Shown here: in pieces, positions 14,750-23,396 of the stretch
Numbering within the stretch: position 1 is the first letter of the stretch
How the letters are laid out: each line of letters opens with the position of its first letter
Origin: an uncultured archaeon
GTDB lineage: Archaea > Micrarchaeota > Micrarchaeia > Anstonellales > Anstonellaceae
Reading direction: 5' to 3'
Length of the DNA stretch: 45,560 nt
NCBI GenBank assembly: GCA_902384555.1
Contig: CABMCD010000021.1
Coordinates: 1 to 45,560 of the forward strand
Position numbers and translations under genes: made by a program
Notes under the pieces: generated by a model
Database searches by the model: none
Told to the model about the DNA's origin: nothing
Seen by the model: only the letters and a program-made list of their open reading frames with translations

Positions 14750-15100
14750 CTAGTCGTTCTTGTCCCACTTGGCGAGATAGACTTTGCCCTCCTCCTGCCC
14801 GCCAACGGCGTCGAAGAGCCCGGCCAAAAACGCGGCCGCGAAGTCGTTGGCGTGCGCGTAGCGGTCCACCTCCTCGGCCAAAATCTGGTCGAAAAAGGCG
14901 CGGTACGCGGTGTGGTAGAAATAGACGGCCATGTCCTCCACCATGATTTTGTCGGCGCTGGTCAGCTCGGCCTGCACCACCTTGGAGAGAAAGGCCGTGC
15001 GCATGTTTTCATTGCCCACGATGCCGATGCCCTCGCGCGTGCGGGCGTATTTCCACATCCCGATGAGGTAGGACAGGTGGGGGGTGAGGCGCAGCTTCAT
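14750..15100 (-). CDS. LAGLIDADG-like domain protein, N-terminal part ending at TAG
   Basis: 116 residues from the ATG at 15100. YLIGMWKYARTREGIGI (about 12-28) and FLAGLFDAVGG (about 92-102) are the two helices expected of a LAGLIDADG fold; the second is a clear motif, although its final acidic residue is replaced (DAVGG instead of DADG). Homing endonucleases and related RNA- or DNA-binding regulators carry this fold. There is no intron or intein host gene around it, so a free-standing, possibly regulatory, protein is likely. The stop TAG cuts the domain after WDKND, and the missing end continues in frame in the next entry. The ATG at 15100 is 25 nt from a TATA box; an ATG at 15121 overlaps it. 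Confidence 0.7.
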   Translation of the reverse strand: MKLRLTPHLSYLIGMWKYARTREGIGIVGNENMRTAFLSKVVQAELTSADKIMVEDMAVYFYHTAYRAFFDQILAEEVDRYAHANDFAAAFLAGLFDAVGGQEEGKVYLAKWDKND

Positions 15101-15119
15101 GGCCAAAATATGGATTCGC

Positions 15120-15130
15120 ATTATTAAAAG
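15120..15130. promoter_or_regulatory. Shared divergent TATA box (LAGLIDADG-like gene / flippase)
   Basis: ATTATTAAAAG lies between two divergent start codons 51 nt apart: 25 nt from the ATG at 15100 (-) and 27 nt from the ATG at 15152 (+). Both spacings fit leaderless archaeal transcripts, so one box could serve both directions. Confidence 0.5.
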
Positions 15131-15151
15131 GCAGGCGTGCCATCTACCCTT

Positions 15152-16798
15152 ATGGAAATCAGCGAGGAGACCTCGGCCCTGGCCAAGGGCACGATATGGC
15201 AGAACATCGGCTCAATCGGCATCAAGCTGGTGTCGTTCTTCTACACCATCCTCATCGCGCGCCTGGTGAGCCAGGACGAGGTCGGCCTGTTCTACTTCGG
15301 CATCAGCCTCGCCGGCATCGTCGGAATCTTGGCCGACTTCGGCATTTCGCAGACCGTGCAGCGCTATGTGCCCTTCTATTTGGGCAAGGGCGACAAGGTG
15401 TCCGCCCGGCGCATCATTCACTTGAGCATCGTGCTGGGCAGCCTGCTGATGCTGCTGGCGGCGGCGGTCTTCTTCCTCGCCGCCCCCGACATTTCCGCGT
15501 TCTTCTCCAATCCCGGCCTGCTGCCCCTGCTCGCCATACTGGCCGTCTACCTGCTCATCAACCAGGCCTTCAACATCGCCAAGTCGGTGCTGGCTTCCCT
15601 GCAGATGATGAAGGAGCGCTCGGTGGGGGACAACGTGCAGAACGTCCTCAAAGTCCTGCTCACGCTGGCCCTCATCTTCACCATGGGTCCCTCGGCCGCC
15701 GCCCTGACGTGGGCCTTCCTGCTCTCCTTTGCCGCCGCGCTCTTCTATCTCTTCTGGGCGCTTTATCGGGCGCTCAAAAAAGTCCAGCTCCTGCCCCCCG
15801 CCCCCGGCCATGACTGGTATTTGCCGCTCCTGCGCGAAACCCTGCCCTTTGGCCTCACCATGGTGAGCATCCTGATGTTCACCGTGCTGCTCACCTACAC
15901 CGACCGGGTGATGCTGGGCTACCTGCTGCAAACCGACGCCAACGCCCAAATCGCCATCTATGCGCTGGCCACCAGCCTCGCCACCATGATTCCCACCATG
16001 GCCGGCTCGGTGGTGGGCATCCTGCTGCCGGTGGCTTCCGGCCTCGCCGGCCGGGCCGAGATGGAGCGCATCAACAAGGCCGCCCAGACCTCGCTGCGCT
16101 GGGTCATTTTCTCCTCCGTTCCGCTGGCCGCCTTCCTGGCCGCGTTTGCCGCCCCCTCCCTCACCGTTCTCTACGGCGCGTCCTATGAGCCGGGCGCGCT
16201 CTCGCTCATGCTCTTTTGTTTGGGCCTGTTCCTCTACCTGCTGGGCACGGTGCAAAGCACCCTCATCGCCGCGCACCGCTTGGTGAAGCTCGAGCTCACC
16301 GCCTTTGCGGCCGGGGCGCTGGCCAACATCGCGCTCAACTGGGTGCTGGTTCCGCCTTTCGGCATCAGCGGCTCGGCCTTTGCCAGCATGGTCTCCCTCG
16401 CCCTCATCGCCCTCATCAACCACTTCTACGCCACTCGGGAGTTCGGCTTCCGCTTCCCGCCCACCCTATGGCGCCACCTGCTCTCCGCCGCCCTGCTGTT
16501 CGCCTTCCTCTTCGGTTTGGAGCAGGTGTCCTACCCCTACCTCATCCACCTGCCCATCCCCATCTCGGACGGCAGCCTGCTGCTGGGCACGCTCGACAAG
16601 GTAGTCAAGGCGGCCGTGCTGGGCGTGTTCTTTGGCATCGGCGGCCTGGCCTATCTGCTCCTGCTCAACCTGCTGCGCCTCTTCGAGCATGAGGATCGGC
16701 ACGTGTTCGAGAAAATCGTCTCCAAGATGGGCGTGCCGGCCAAGTGGCGCGGGCATCTCTCCGCCTTGGTGTTCTGGAGCCTGCCCAAAGCCGCGTGA
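15152..16798 (+). CDS. Polysaccharide/oligosaccharide flippase (Wzx-like, MOP superfamily)
   Basis: 548 residues from the ATG at 15152, with about 12-14 hydrophobic helices. The N-terminus (LAKGTIWQNIGSIGIKLVSF, ARLVSQDEVGLFYFGISLAG) is typical of polysaccharide transport proteins that flip lipid-linked glycans across the membrane. Charged loops and a cytoplasmic C-terminal tail (about 515-548) are visible. It opens the glycan island and is the only obvious exporter in it. The chosen ATG lies 27 nt behind a TATA box; a GTG at 15137 is less likely. Confidence 0.9.
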   Translation: MEISEETSALAKGTIWQNIGSIGIKLVSFFYTILIARLVSQDEVGLFYFGISLAGIVGILADFGISQTVQRYVPFYLGKGDKVSARRIIHLSIVLGSLLMLLAAAVFFLAAPDISAFFSNPGLLPLLAILAVYLLINQAFNIAKSVLASLQMMKERSVGDNVQNVLKVLLTLALIFTMGPSAAALTWAFLLSFAAALFYLFWALYRALKKVQLLPPAPGHDWYLPLLRETLPFGLTMVSILMFTVLLTYTDRVMLGYLLQTDANAQIAIYALATSLATMIPTMAGSVVGILLPVASGLAGRAEMERINKAAQTSLRWVIFSSVPLAAFLAAFAAPSLTVLYGASYEPGALSLMLFCLGLFLYLLGTVQSTLIAAHRLVKLELTAFAAGALANIALNWVLVPPFGISGSAFASMVSLALIALINHFYATREFGFRFPPTLWRHLLSAALLFAFLFGLEQVSYPYLIHLPIPISDGSLLLGTLDKVVKAAVLGVFFGIGGLAYLLLLNLLRLFEHEDRHVFEKIVSKMGVPAKWRGHLSALVFWSLPKAA

Positions 16799-16814
16799 TA
16801 AGCCGCTAAAAAAA

Positions 16815-17987
16815 TCAGAGTTTGTTGCCTTTTTCGTGCTCCCACGCCACGAGCTTGCCCTCCCACTTCTCAATGGCGTCCAAAATGAGCTTGGAGCTGT
16901 TGCCGTCTCCGTAGGGGTTGGGAGCCTTGGCCATCTTGGCGTGGTTTTTTTCCGCCTGCGCCACCACCTGGACAATCTCGTCCGCGCTCTTGGGCGGGGC
17001 CAGCACATTGGCGCCCGCCTCCACGCTCTCGGGCCGGTCGGTGACATAGCGCACCGTGACGCAGGGCACGTGCAGGGCGGCCGCCTCCTCCTGCATCGAG
17101 CCGGAGTCGGTGCACACGAGGCGGCATTTGCTCATCAGAAACATGATGAAGGGATAAGAGGGAATTTCCTCAATCGGGTGCAGGTTGGGGTGCTTCGCCA
17201 GCTCGCCATCCAGCCCGTGCGCCTTGAGCGCGGCCTTGGTGCCGGGCCGAATCGACCACACCACGCTATAGCCGCTCTCGGCCAGCTTCATCGCCGCCCG
17301 GGCGGCCGCCGAGAAGCGCTCACGGCTCATGGTGGTCTCGCGGCGGTGGATGGAATAGTAGATGGTGGGCTTGGAGAAATCCACGCCGTGCTCTTTGAAA
17401 AAGGATTCAGCGGGACTTCCCTTGCGGTTTTCTTTCTTGGCCGCCCAGCGCGCCGCGTCCACCACGGTGTTGCCCACCATGTAGATGCGCCCGCGCGCAA
17501 AGCCCTCGCTTAGGAGGTTTTTGCGGTTGGTCTCGGTGGCCGCGAAATACAAATCCGAGGCCGCGTCCGAACAGCGGGTGTCCAGCTGCTCCGGAAACGG
17601 CTCGCGCGAGAAGGTGCGCAGCCCGGCCTCCACGTGGCCCACCGCCACCGTGTTGAGATAGGCGGCCAGACTGCCGGCCATGGACGTCAGGGTGTCGCCG
17701 TGCGTGAGCAGGATGTCGAGTTTTTTCTCCTTCGTGCGCAAAAGCTCGTCGAGTTGGAGCATCATCTTGCCCACACTCATGGCCGGGCTGGCGCACGCGC
17801 CCGTCTCCAGCAAATGGGCGGGCTTGGGCAAATCCATGCTCTCATACACGCCGGCAAAGAGATGGTCGGAATAGTGCTGGCCGGTATGAATCAGCACGGC
17901 CTCATGCCCGCGCGCCGCGGCCTCCCAGTAGAGGGGAGCCATCTTGATGATGTCGGGGCGCGTGCCGGTCAGGATTCCAATTCGCAT
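16815..17987 (-). CDS. wecB: UDP-N-acetylglucosamine 2-epimerase (non-hydrolysing)
   Basis: 390 residues. It should turn UDP-GlcNAc into UDP-ManNAc. The start GILTGTRPDIIKMAPLYW is the family N-terminus; HTGQHYSDHL, VGHVEAGLRTF, CTDSGSMQEEAA and VTDRPESVEAGAN follow in the usual order and include the UDP-binding and catalytic residues. Length is standard. It is divergent from a GT4 gene across a shared AT-rich box. UDP-ManNAc may feed the surface glycan; no ManNAc dehydrogenase is seen in the window. Confidence 0.95.
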   Translation of the reverse strand: MRIGILTGTRPDIIKMAPLYWEAAARGHEAVLIHTGQHYSDHLFAGVYESMDLPKPAHLLETGACASPAMSVGKMMLQLDELLRTKEKKLDILLTHGDTLTSMAGSLAAYLNTVAVGHVEAGLRTFSREPFPEQLDTRCSDAASDLYFAATETNRKNLLSEGFARGRIYMVGNTVVDAARWAAKKENRKGSPAESFFKEHGVDFSKPTIYYSIHRRETTMSRERFSAAARAAMKLAESGYSVVWSIRPGTKAALKAHGLDGELAKHPNLHPIEEIPSYPFIMFLMSKCRLVCTDSGSMQEEAAALHVPCVTVRYVTDRPESVEAGANVLAPPKSADEIVQVVAQAEKNHAKMAKAPNPYGDGNSSKLILDAIEKWEGKLVAWEHEKGNKL

Positions 17988-18014
17988 AACGCTCGCACTC
18001 TCTTGTTGCTCGCA

Positions 18015-18026
18015 GTTTTATTAAAC
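18015..18026. promoter_or_regulatory. Shared divergent TATA box (wecB / GT4)
   Basis: GTTTTATTAAAC, nearly symmetric. It is about 27 nt before the ATG at 18048 (+) and 33 nt from the ATG at 17987 (-). Confidence 0.5.
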
Positions 18027-18047
18027 AACCCGCCCTATCCCCTCCCT

Positions 18048-19352
18048 ATGCAAGACCAGACGTCCAGTGTTGTTTCCCAATCGGCACCCTCTTCCGCCCC
18101 GGCCGCCCAAGCGGCGGCTTCGGAGCGGTCTTCCGGCCCGCTCGCCTCCCCCGCGCCCGCTTCCGCCCTGCCGGTCCAAACTTCGTTCGCGCCCGCTTCA
18201 TCCTCTACTTCCAAATCCGGGCGGCCCCTGCGCGTCATTGAAGTGGTGCATGCCTTCGAGCCCAGAATTGGCGGCATCGAGACGCACGTGCGCGAGCTGG
18301 GCTTGGCCTTCGCGCGCCAGAACGTCGAGGTGGTGGTGCACACGGCGCACGCGCCGGGCGACAAGGAGGTGGACGCCCTGCTCGCGGGGCGCGGCGTGCG
18401 CGTGAAGCGCCACTTCGCCATCCAGTTTCCCTTCTTCTCCTCGCTGGTGTGGATGCCGGGCCTGCCCCTCTTCGTGGCGCTGGAGCGCGGGGATATGGTG
18501 TGCGCGCACGGCTTCGGCGCGCTGGCGCCCGTCTGCGCCGCCATCGGCGCCAAGCTCTCGGGCCGCCCCTTCTATTGGACCATCCACGGCCTGCCGCGCT
18601 TTAGGGGCTCGTTCGGCCGCATCGCCCTCTCGCTTTATTCCGCCCTGCTGGCCCCCATCGGCCTCTGGGCCTCGCGCAAGCTCATCGCCGTCTCCGAGCC
18701 GGTGGCGGCCGGCCTGCGCGAGCGGGGCGTGAGAAAAGACATCGCCGTCATCCCCAACGGCATTTCCAAGCAGTTCCTGGAATTCCGCAAAGAAGAGGCC
18801 CCCCTCCGCCCCACCTCCCTCTTTACGGTCCTTTTTGTCGGCCGCCTCGACCGCAGCAAGGGCGTGCGCAGCCTCGCGCGCGCGTTCGCGGCCTTCCACG
18901 CTCGCCATGCGGACAGCGTGCTGCGCTTCGTGGGCCCGGACGAGGGCGAGCGGGCGTGGCTGGAATCCTATGCGAAAGAGAACCGCCTGCCGGTGCAGTT
19001 CGAGCAGGTGCCCACCCTGCAAATGCCGGGTGTCTATTCCTCCGCCGCCGTCACCGTGCTGCCCAGCGAATACGAGGGCTTCGGGCTTTGCATGCTGGAG
19101 TCCTGGGCCTGCGGCACGCCGGCCCTCTCAACCGCCGTGGGCGCGGCCCCCGGATTTGTGCAAACCGCCTTCGGCCCGCGCGCGGGCGAATTCCTCTTCC
19201 GCGACGAGAAGGAGCTGGATGCGCGCCTCGAGGCCGTGCATGCGGCCTCCGCGCCCGAGCGCCGCCTCTGGGCCGAGCGCGCGCGGCGCGCCCTGTCGGC
19301 CTACGGCTGGGATGAAGTGGCCAAAAAAACGCTGGAAACGATAAGGCCGTAA
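18048..19352 (+). CDS. Glycosyltransferase family 4
   Basis: 434 residues. Residues 1-55 are Ala/Ser/Pro-rich and probably disordered, unusual for this family. The GT-B fold starts at RVIEVVHAFEPRIGGIETHV (about 62-81) with the donor-side motif LPSEYEGFGLCMLESWACG near 341-359 (E-x7-E). It transfers a sugar from a nucleotide-sugar to a growing lipid-linked glycan; donor and acceptor are unknown. It is leaderless, with the TATA box 27 nt before the ATG. It converges on rfbG with 2 nt between stops. Confidence 0.92.
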   Translation: MQDQTSSVVSQSAPSSAPAAQAAASERSSGPLASPAPASALPVQTSFAPASSSTSKSGRPLRVIEVVHAFEPRIGGIETHVRELGLAFARQNVEVVVHTAHAPGDKEVDALLAGRGVRVKRHFAIQFPFFSSLVWMPGLPLFVALERGDMVCAHGFGALAPVCAAIGAKLSGRPFYWTIHGLPRFRGSFGRIALSLYSALLAPIGLWASRKLIAVSEPVAAGLRERGVRKDIAVIPNGISKQFLEFRKEEAPLRPTSLFTVLFVGRLDRSKGVRSLARAFAAFHARHADSVLRFVGPDEGERAWLESYAKENRLPVQFEQVPTLQMPGVYSSAAVTVLPSEYEGFGLCMLESWACGTPALSTAVGAAPGFVQTAFGPRAGEFLFRDEKELDARLEAVHAASAPERRLWAERARRALSAYGWDEVAKKTLETIRP

Positions 19353-19354
19353 AT

Positions 19355-20428
19355 CTATTTCTTTTCGGCCCGCTGCAAATACTGCCCAATCTGCGCGCGG
19401 GTGAAGCTTTCCATGTCCTCGCCGGCCGCGTGGCGCGCGTACCAGTCCAGCGTCCAGGCGAGGCCCTCCTCAATTCCCAGCTGCGGCTTCCAGCCCAGCT
19501 CTTTCTTGGCCTTTCCGGCGTCGAGGCGCAGGGTGTGGGCTTCGTGCTTGGCCGGGTCGGGCTGCACGCGGTATTCGGCTCCTGCCCTGCGCACAATCTG
19601 CTCCACCGTAATGGGCTGCTTCTCATCAGGCGCGAAATTGTAGGCGCCCGCCACCCGGCCCTCGCCCTCGTGCAGGCGCATGCCCAGCAGGAGATAGCCG
19701 TAGAGCGGGTCCAGCACGTGCTGCCAGGGGCGCACCGAACCGGGGTTGCGCAGGGCCACCGCGCGGCCGGCCGCCTTGGCGCGGATGATGTCGGGAATGA
19801 GCCGGTCGGTCGACCAGTCCCCGCCGCCGATGACGTTGCCGGCGCGCGCGGAGGCGATGAGGGGAATGGGGGAGGAAGGCCCGGCCGGCTTCTCTTTGGG
19901 GTTGAAGAAGGAGCGCATGTAGGAGGAGATGACGATTTCATCCGCCGCCTTCGAGGCGCTGTAGGGGTCGTAGCCGCCCAGCGGCTCGTTTTCCCGAAAC
20001 GCGTGCCCGTCCTCGGGGTTCTCGTACACCTTGTCGGTGGTAATCATCACCGCCGCCCGCACGCTGGGGCAGTGGCGCACGGCCTCCAGCATGTGCACGG
20101 TGCCCATGACGTTGGTCTGATACGTGTAAATGGGGTCGTCGTAGCTGGTGCGCACCAGCGGCTGCGCCGCCATGTGGATGACGATTTCGGGCTTCTGTTT
20201 TTGCACCTGCTCCAAAAGCTCTTCATAGCGGCCGATGTCGCCGACATGGCCCGTGAGCCGCTTTTCCAGTTTGAGGATGGAATACAAATTGGGTTCGGTG
20301 TCGGGCTCCAGCGCGTAGCCGCTCACCCGCGCGCCCATGCCCAGCAGCATCTGGCACAGCCACGCGCCCTTGAAGCCGGTGTGCCCGCTGACCAGCACGC
20401 GTTTGTCCTGATAGAAAGAGCCCAGCAC
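19355..20428 (-). CDS. rfbG: CDP-glucose 4,6-dehydratase
   Basis: 357 residues. It converts CDP-glucose to CDP-4-keto-6-deoxyglucose. It is an extended SDR: VSGHTGFKGAWLC (NAD loop, about 13-25), TTDKVYEN, and YDPYSASKAADE with the Tyr-x3-Lys pair. NVIGGGDWSTDRLIPDIIRA is diagnostic of this subgroup. The GTG start is preceded by GAGGT. It lies 10 nt behind rfbF in the same operon, which supplies its substrate. Confidence 0.96.
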   Translation of the reverse strand: MLGSFYQDKRVLVSGHTGFKGAWLCQMLLGMGARVSGYALEPDTEPNLYSILKLEKRLTGHVGDIGRYEELLEQVQKQKPEIVIHMAAQPLVRTSYDDPIYTYQTNVMGTVHMLEAVRHCPSVRAAVMITTDKVYENPEDGHAFRENEPLGGYDPYSASKAADEIVISSYMRSFFNPKEKPAGPSSPIPLIASARAGNVIGGGDWSTDRLIPDIIRAKAAGRAVALRNPGSVRPWQHVLDPLYGYLLLGMRLHEGEGRVAGAYNFAPDEKQPITVEQIVRRAGAEYRVQPDPAKHEAHTLRLDAGKAKKELGWKPQLGIEEGLAWTLDWYARHAAGEDMESFTRAQIGQYLQRAEKK

Positions 20429-20438
20429 TCCGATGACC

Positions 20439-21227
20439 TCACACTTTCCATTTGGCCTGTCCGGAGTCCCACATCTGGTTGAGGTCCTGGAAGTCCTTGT
20501 AGGTGTCCATCATGTGCCAGAACCCGTCGTTCTTGTAAATCGAGAGCTGGCCTTCCTTGGCCAGGCGGCCCAGCGGCTCGCGCTCCAGCACGCAGCCGTC
20601 GCGCTCGTCGAGGCGGCCGAAGAAGGACTTGTTGAAGGCGTAATAGCCGCCGTTGACATATTCGTCCATGATGGGCTTTTCGCGGAACTGCGTGATTTTG
20701 CTGCCCTCGATTTCCAGCAGGCCGAAGCGCGCGGGGGGGCGCACGCCGCTGAGCGTGCCCATGGTCTTTTGCTTGAGGTGGAAGCCGGCGAGCTTGGCGA
20801 TGTCGATGTCGGCCACGCCGTCTCCGTAGGTGGCGAGGAAGTGGTCGGTGTCCACGTATTTCTCGATTTTCTTGATGCGCGCGCCGGTGTTGGCCTTGAG
20901 CCCCGTCTCGGCGAAGGTGATTTCCCAGTCCTCCTCCACGCGCGCCCGGTGCAGCTTGTCGTGCTGGCGGTCGCCGAGGCGGATGGTGAGGTCGTTGGAC
21001 ATCATCTCGCGCGTGAGGAAGTACTGCTTGATTTGCTCGCCCTTGTAGCCAAGGCAGAGGATGAAGCGCTTGTGGCCGTATTTGGCGTAGGTGCGCATGA
21101 TGTGCACCAGAATGGGCTGGTCGCCAATCGTCACCATGGGCTTGGGCTTGTACTCGGTCTCCTCGCGCAGGCGCGTTCCCTGCCCGCCGCAGAGAATCAC
21201 GACGGGCCACGAGCTGGGGTCTTCCAT
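20439..21227 (-). CDS. rfbF: Glucose-1-phosphate cytidylyltransferase
   Basis: 262 residues. It makes CDP-glucose from CTP and glucose-1-phosphate. The nucleotidyltransferase signature ILCGGQGTRLREETEYKPKPM is at about 11-31, with the long insertions and the TGLKANTGARIKKIEKY block typical of RfbF, and DGFWHMMDTYKDF near the C-terminus. The ATG at 21227 lies 27 nt behind a TATA box, so it is probably leaderless; upstream in-frame ATGs would include promoter sequence. First gene of the rfbF-rfbG operon. Confidence 0.96.
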   Translation of the reverse strand: MEDPSSWPVVILCGGQGTRLREETEYKPKPMVTIGDQPILVHIMRTYAKYGHKRFILCLGYKGEQIKQYFLTREMMSNDLTIRLGDRQHDKLHRARVEEDWEITFAETGLKANTGARIKKIEKYVDTDHFLATYGDGVADIDIAKLAGFHLKQKTMGTLSGVRPPARFGLLEIEGSKITQFREKPIMDEYVNGGYYAFNKSFFGRLDERDGCVLEREPLGRLAKEGQLSIYKNDGFWHMMDTYKDFQDLNQMWDSGQAKWKV

Positions 21228-21249
21228 GTCTCTATATCTGCCGAGCGGG

Positions 21250-21258
21250 CTTTTATTC
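21250..21258 (-). promoter_or_regulatory. TATA box of rfbFG
   Basis: Minus strand reads GAATAAAAG, 27 nt before the ATG at 21227. Confidence 0.55.
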
Positions 21259-21332
21259 ATTATCCTTGGCGCCGCCATGCCCGGCCGTTTAATGGCCCGG
21301 CTTTCCCCTCCTCCGCGCGGGGGTCGATAAGC

Positions 21333-21341
21333 TCTATAAAC
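21333..21341 (+). promoter_or_regulatory. TATA box of the GT2 gene at 21365
   Basis: TCTATAAAC, 27 nt before the ATG at 21365, suggesting a leaderless mRNA. Confidence 0.55.
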
Positions 21342-21364
21342 TCCCATCTTCCCTGCTTCCTCGT

Positions 21365-22375
21365 ATGGCCCCGCCGCTGGTTTCCGTCATCGTGCCCTCG
21401 CGCAACAAGGCCGCCTACATCGGCCGCACGCTCGATAGCGTGCTGGCGCAGGACTTGCAGGACTTCGAGATTCTCATCTACGACAACGGCTCCAAAGACG
21501 GCACGCAGGAGGTGGCGGCGCGCTACTCCAAGAAGGACAAGCGCATTTCCTTCACCCAAAACAAGGGGGACGAGGGGCTGGTGTTCAGCCTCAACTCCGG
21601 CCTCAAGGCATCCAAGGGCCGCTACATCGCGGTGCTGCACTGCGACGACGTATGGGAGCCCAATTTCCTCTCCTCCTCCATCGCCCTTCTGCAAGCCAAC
21701 CCATCCGCCGGGATTTCCTTCTGCCGCTACCGCAACATCAACGAGCAGGACGGGCCGCACAAGGTGGCGGCGCGCAACCTGCTGGATGGCCCCTCGCGCC
21801 TCGTGCCCTCGGAGGAGCTGTTCGCCCACTACGTGCGCCGCGACTTCAGCCCCGTATGTTCCATCCTCACCACCCGCGAGGCTCACGAAAAATGCGGGGG
21901 CTACGACCCGCAGTATCCGGGCCCGTGCGATTACCAGATGTGGCTCAAAATCGCCAGCCGCATGGACGGCGTCTATAATGCCGCCACCACGTCCTCCTAC
22001 CGCATCTACGGCGAGAACGACTCGAACGCCATGATTGACGCCAACGTCATCCTCATCGAGCAGTACAGCATGGTGCTCAAGCTCTTCGGCTCCTTCATCC
22101 CGCCCTCGCCCGCCCGCGAGCGGCAGAAGCGCGCGATGCTGCGCAACACGTCCTTGAGTTCCCTGCGCCAAGCGCTGCAGGCCATCGCCCAGAACAAGGG
22201 CGGCGTGGCGCGCAGCAAGTGCGGGGTGGCGGTCGCGGTGTATGGCGGCCTGCCCGAGCACTTCGCGGCCGTGGGCATCTATTTCTTGTCGCTCTTCACG
22301 CCCATTCTCGCGCCCGTCATGCGCCTGCTGATTCGCGGTGGGCTGCCGATGCTCAAAAAAACAGGATTTTACTAA
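21365..22375 (+). CDS. Glycosyltransferase family 2
   Basis: 336 residues. GT-A fold: VSVIVPSRNKAAYIGRTLDS at the start, IYDNGSKDGT (nucleotide site), VLHCDDVW (DXD-type metal site, about 95-102), and CDYQMWLKIA near 188 as the catalytic-base region. C-terminal hydrophobic segment (about 300-325) may hold it at the membrane. It adds a sugar to the surface glycan; donor unknown. Divergent from rfbF with separate TATA boxes. Confidence 0.92.
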   Translation: MAPPLVSVIVPSRNKAAYIGRTLDSVLAQDLQDFEILIYDNGSKDGTQEVAARYSKKDKRISFTQNKGDEGLVFSLNSGLKASKGRYIAVLHCDDVWEPNFLSSSIALLQANPSAGISFCRYRNINEQDGPHKVAARNLLDGPSRLVPSEELFAHYVRRDFSPVCSILTTREAHEKCGGYDPQYPGPCDYQMWLKIASRMDGVYNAATTSSYRIYGENDSNAMIDANVILIEQYSMVLKLFGSFIPPSPARERQKRAMLRNTSLSSLRQALQAIAQNKGGVARSKCGVAVAVYGGLPEHFAAVGIYFLSLFTPILAPVMRLLIRGGLPMLKKTGFY

Positions 22376-22387
22376 ACTATTTTTGCG

Positions 22388-23335
22388 CTATACGGCCGCC
22401 TGCTGCTTTTCATACAGCGCGCGGTGCGCCTTGAACCATTCGATGGTGCGCCGCACGCCCTCCTCGGCGCTGACTTTCGGCTTCCATCCCAGCACGCGCG
22501 CGGCCTTGGAAATGTCGGCCTGCCACATGGGCGGCTCGCGGCGCACGTTGTCCTGCGCGCCCCACACTGGCGTCGGCGCGTTGGGCAGGAGCTTTCCCAC
22601 CAGGCCGGCCATGTCGCCCACGCTCATCTGATGCCCCATCGAGAGGTTGAACACTTCGCCCCCGATTCCCTCCTGCAGGGCCGCAAGGCGGATGCCTTCC
22701 ATCAAATCATCCACAAACATGAAGTCGCGCATCGGCCGCGGCGAGGCCAGCTGCGGCGCGCGGCCCTGCAGGGCGGCCATCACCAAGGCGGGCACGAGGC
22801 GCTTGCCGTCCTCCCACGGGCCGAAAGGCGAGAAGGGGCGCACCACCACGGCCTCCAATCCGTCTTTTCCATTGGCCGCCAGCGCGAGGCGGCTGCCCTC
22901 CAGCTTCGCGCGCGCATAATCGGTGTCTGGCACCAGTTCGGCTTCCTCTGATATGGGCACATCCTTGAGCCCGTATTCGGACGAGGTGCCGATTTGCAGC
23001 AGCCGCCGCACGCCGGCCGAGCGGGCCGCGTCCAGCAGATGGCGCACGCCCTCCACGTTGGTCTGTCGGATAAGGCTCAAGTCGGTCTGCCGCCCCGGAT
23101 AGGCGCCATAGGTGGCGAAATTGATGATGAGGTCCGGGCTCGCCTGGCGCACGGCTTGCTCCACCGAGCGGGCATCCACAATGTCCATTTCCACCTGCTG
23201 GGCCCTGCTCTCGGCGAGGCGCCAGCTCTGCCGGGGCTTTCGCACGCCGGCGAACACGTCCCAGCCCGCTTTTTCGAAATAGTAAGTGGCGCAGGCGCCC
23301 AGAAATCCGCCCGCACCGGATATGAATACGCGCAT
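22388..23335 (-). CDS. NAD(P)-dependent sugar epimerase/reductase (extended SDR)
   Basis: 315 residues. NAD loop VFISGAGGFLGACATYYF (about 3-20), active site TSSEYG and DYARAKLEGS with Tyr-x3-Lys, and the substrate-side RPFSPFGPWEDGKRLVP, which resembles RfbS/RfbE-like and related nucleotide-sugar reductases or epimerases. It may act on the CDP-4-keto sugar made by RfbF/G/H, as its relatives do, but the substrate is not fixed by sequence. The ATG at 23335 gives the usual short N-terminus before the NAD loop. Confidence 0.85.
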   Translation of the reverse strand: MRVFISGAGGFLGACATYYFEKAGWDVFAGVRKPRQSWRLAESRAQQVEMDIVDARSVEQAVRQASPDLIINFATYGAYPGRQTDLSLIRQTNVEGVRHLLDAARSAGVRRLLQIGTSSEYGLKDVPISEEAELVPDTDYARAKLEGSRLALAANGKDGLEAVVVRPFSPFGPWEDGKRLVPALVMAALQGRAPQLASPRPMRDFMFVDDLMEGIRLAALQEGIGGEVFNLSMGHQMSVGDMAGLVGKLLPNAPTPVWGAQDNVRREPPMWQADISKAARVLGWKPKVSAEEGVRRTIEWFKAHRALYEKQQAAV

Positions 23336-23363
23336 GAATGGCACCAAACGCATATGGGCGACC

Positions 23364-23374
23364 TATATTTATAT
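23364..23374. promoter_or_regulatory. Shared divergent TATA box (epimerase / CgeB-like GT)
   Basis: TATATTTATAT is nearly symmetric. It is 28 nt before the ATG at 23397 (+) and 34 nt from the ATG at 23335 (-). Confidence 0.55.
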
Positions 23375-23396
23375 CCTGCCCGCCCGATGCTTTCCC

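Noticed and set aside
14750..14752. TAG recoded as an amino acid throughout the genome
   Set aside because: Several secure genes here, including L31e and L39e, end in TAG with no sensible extension after it. Only a site-specific event remains possible.
15212..16423. A 403-codon open frame antisense to the flippase
   Set aside because: The flippase reading has clear transmembrane helices and family motifs. The antisense product is Gly/Glu/His/Gln-rich with no recognisable domain and no promoter.
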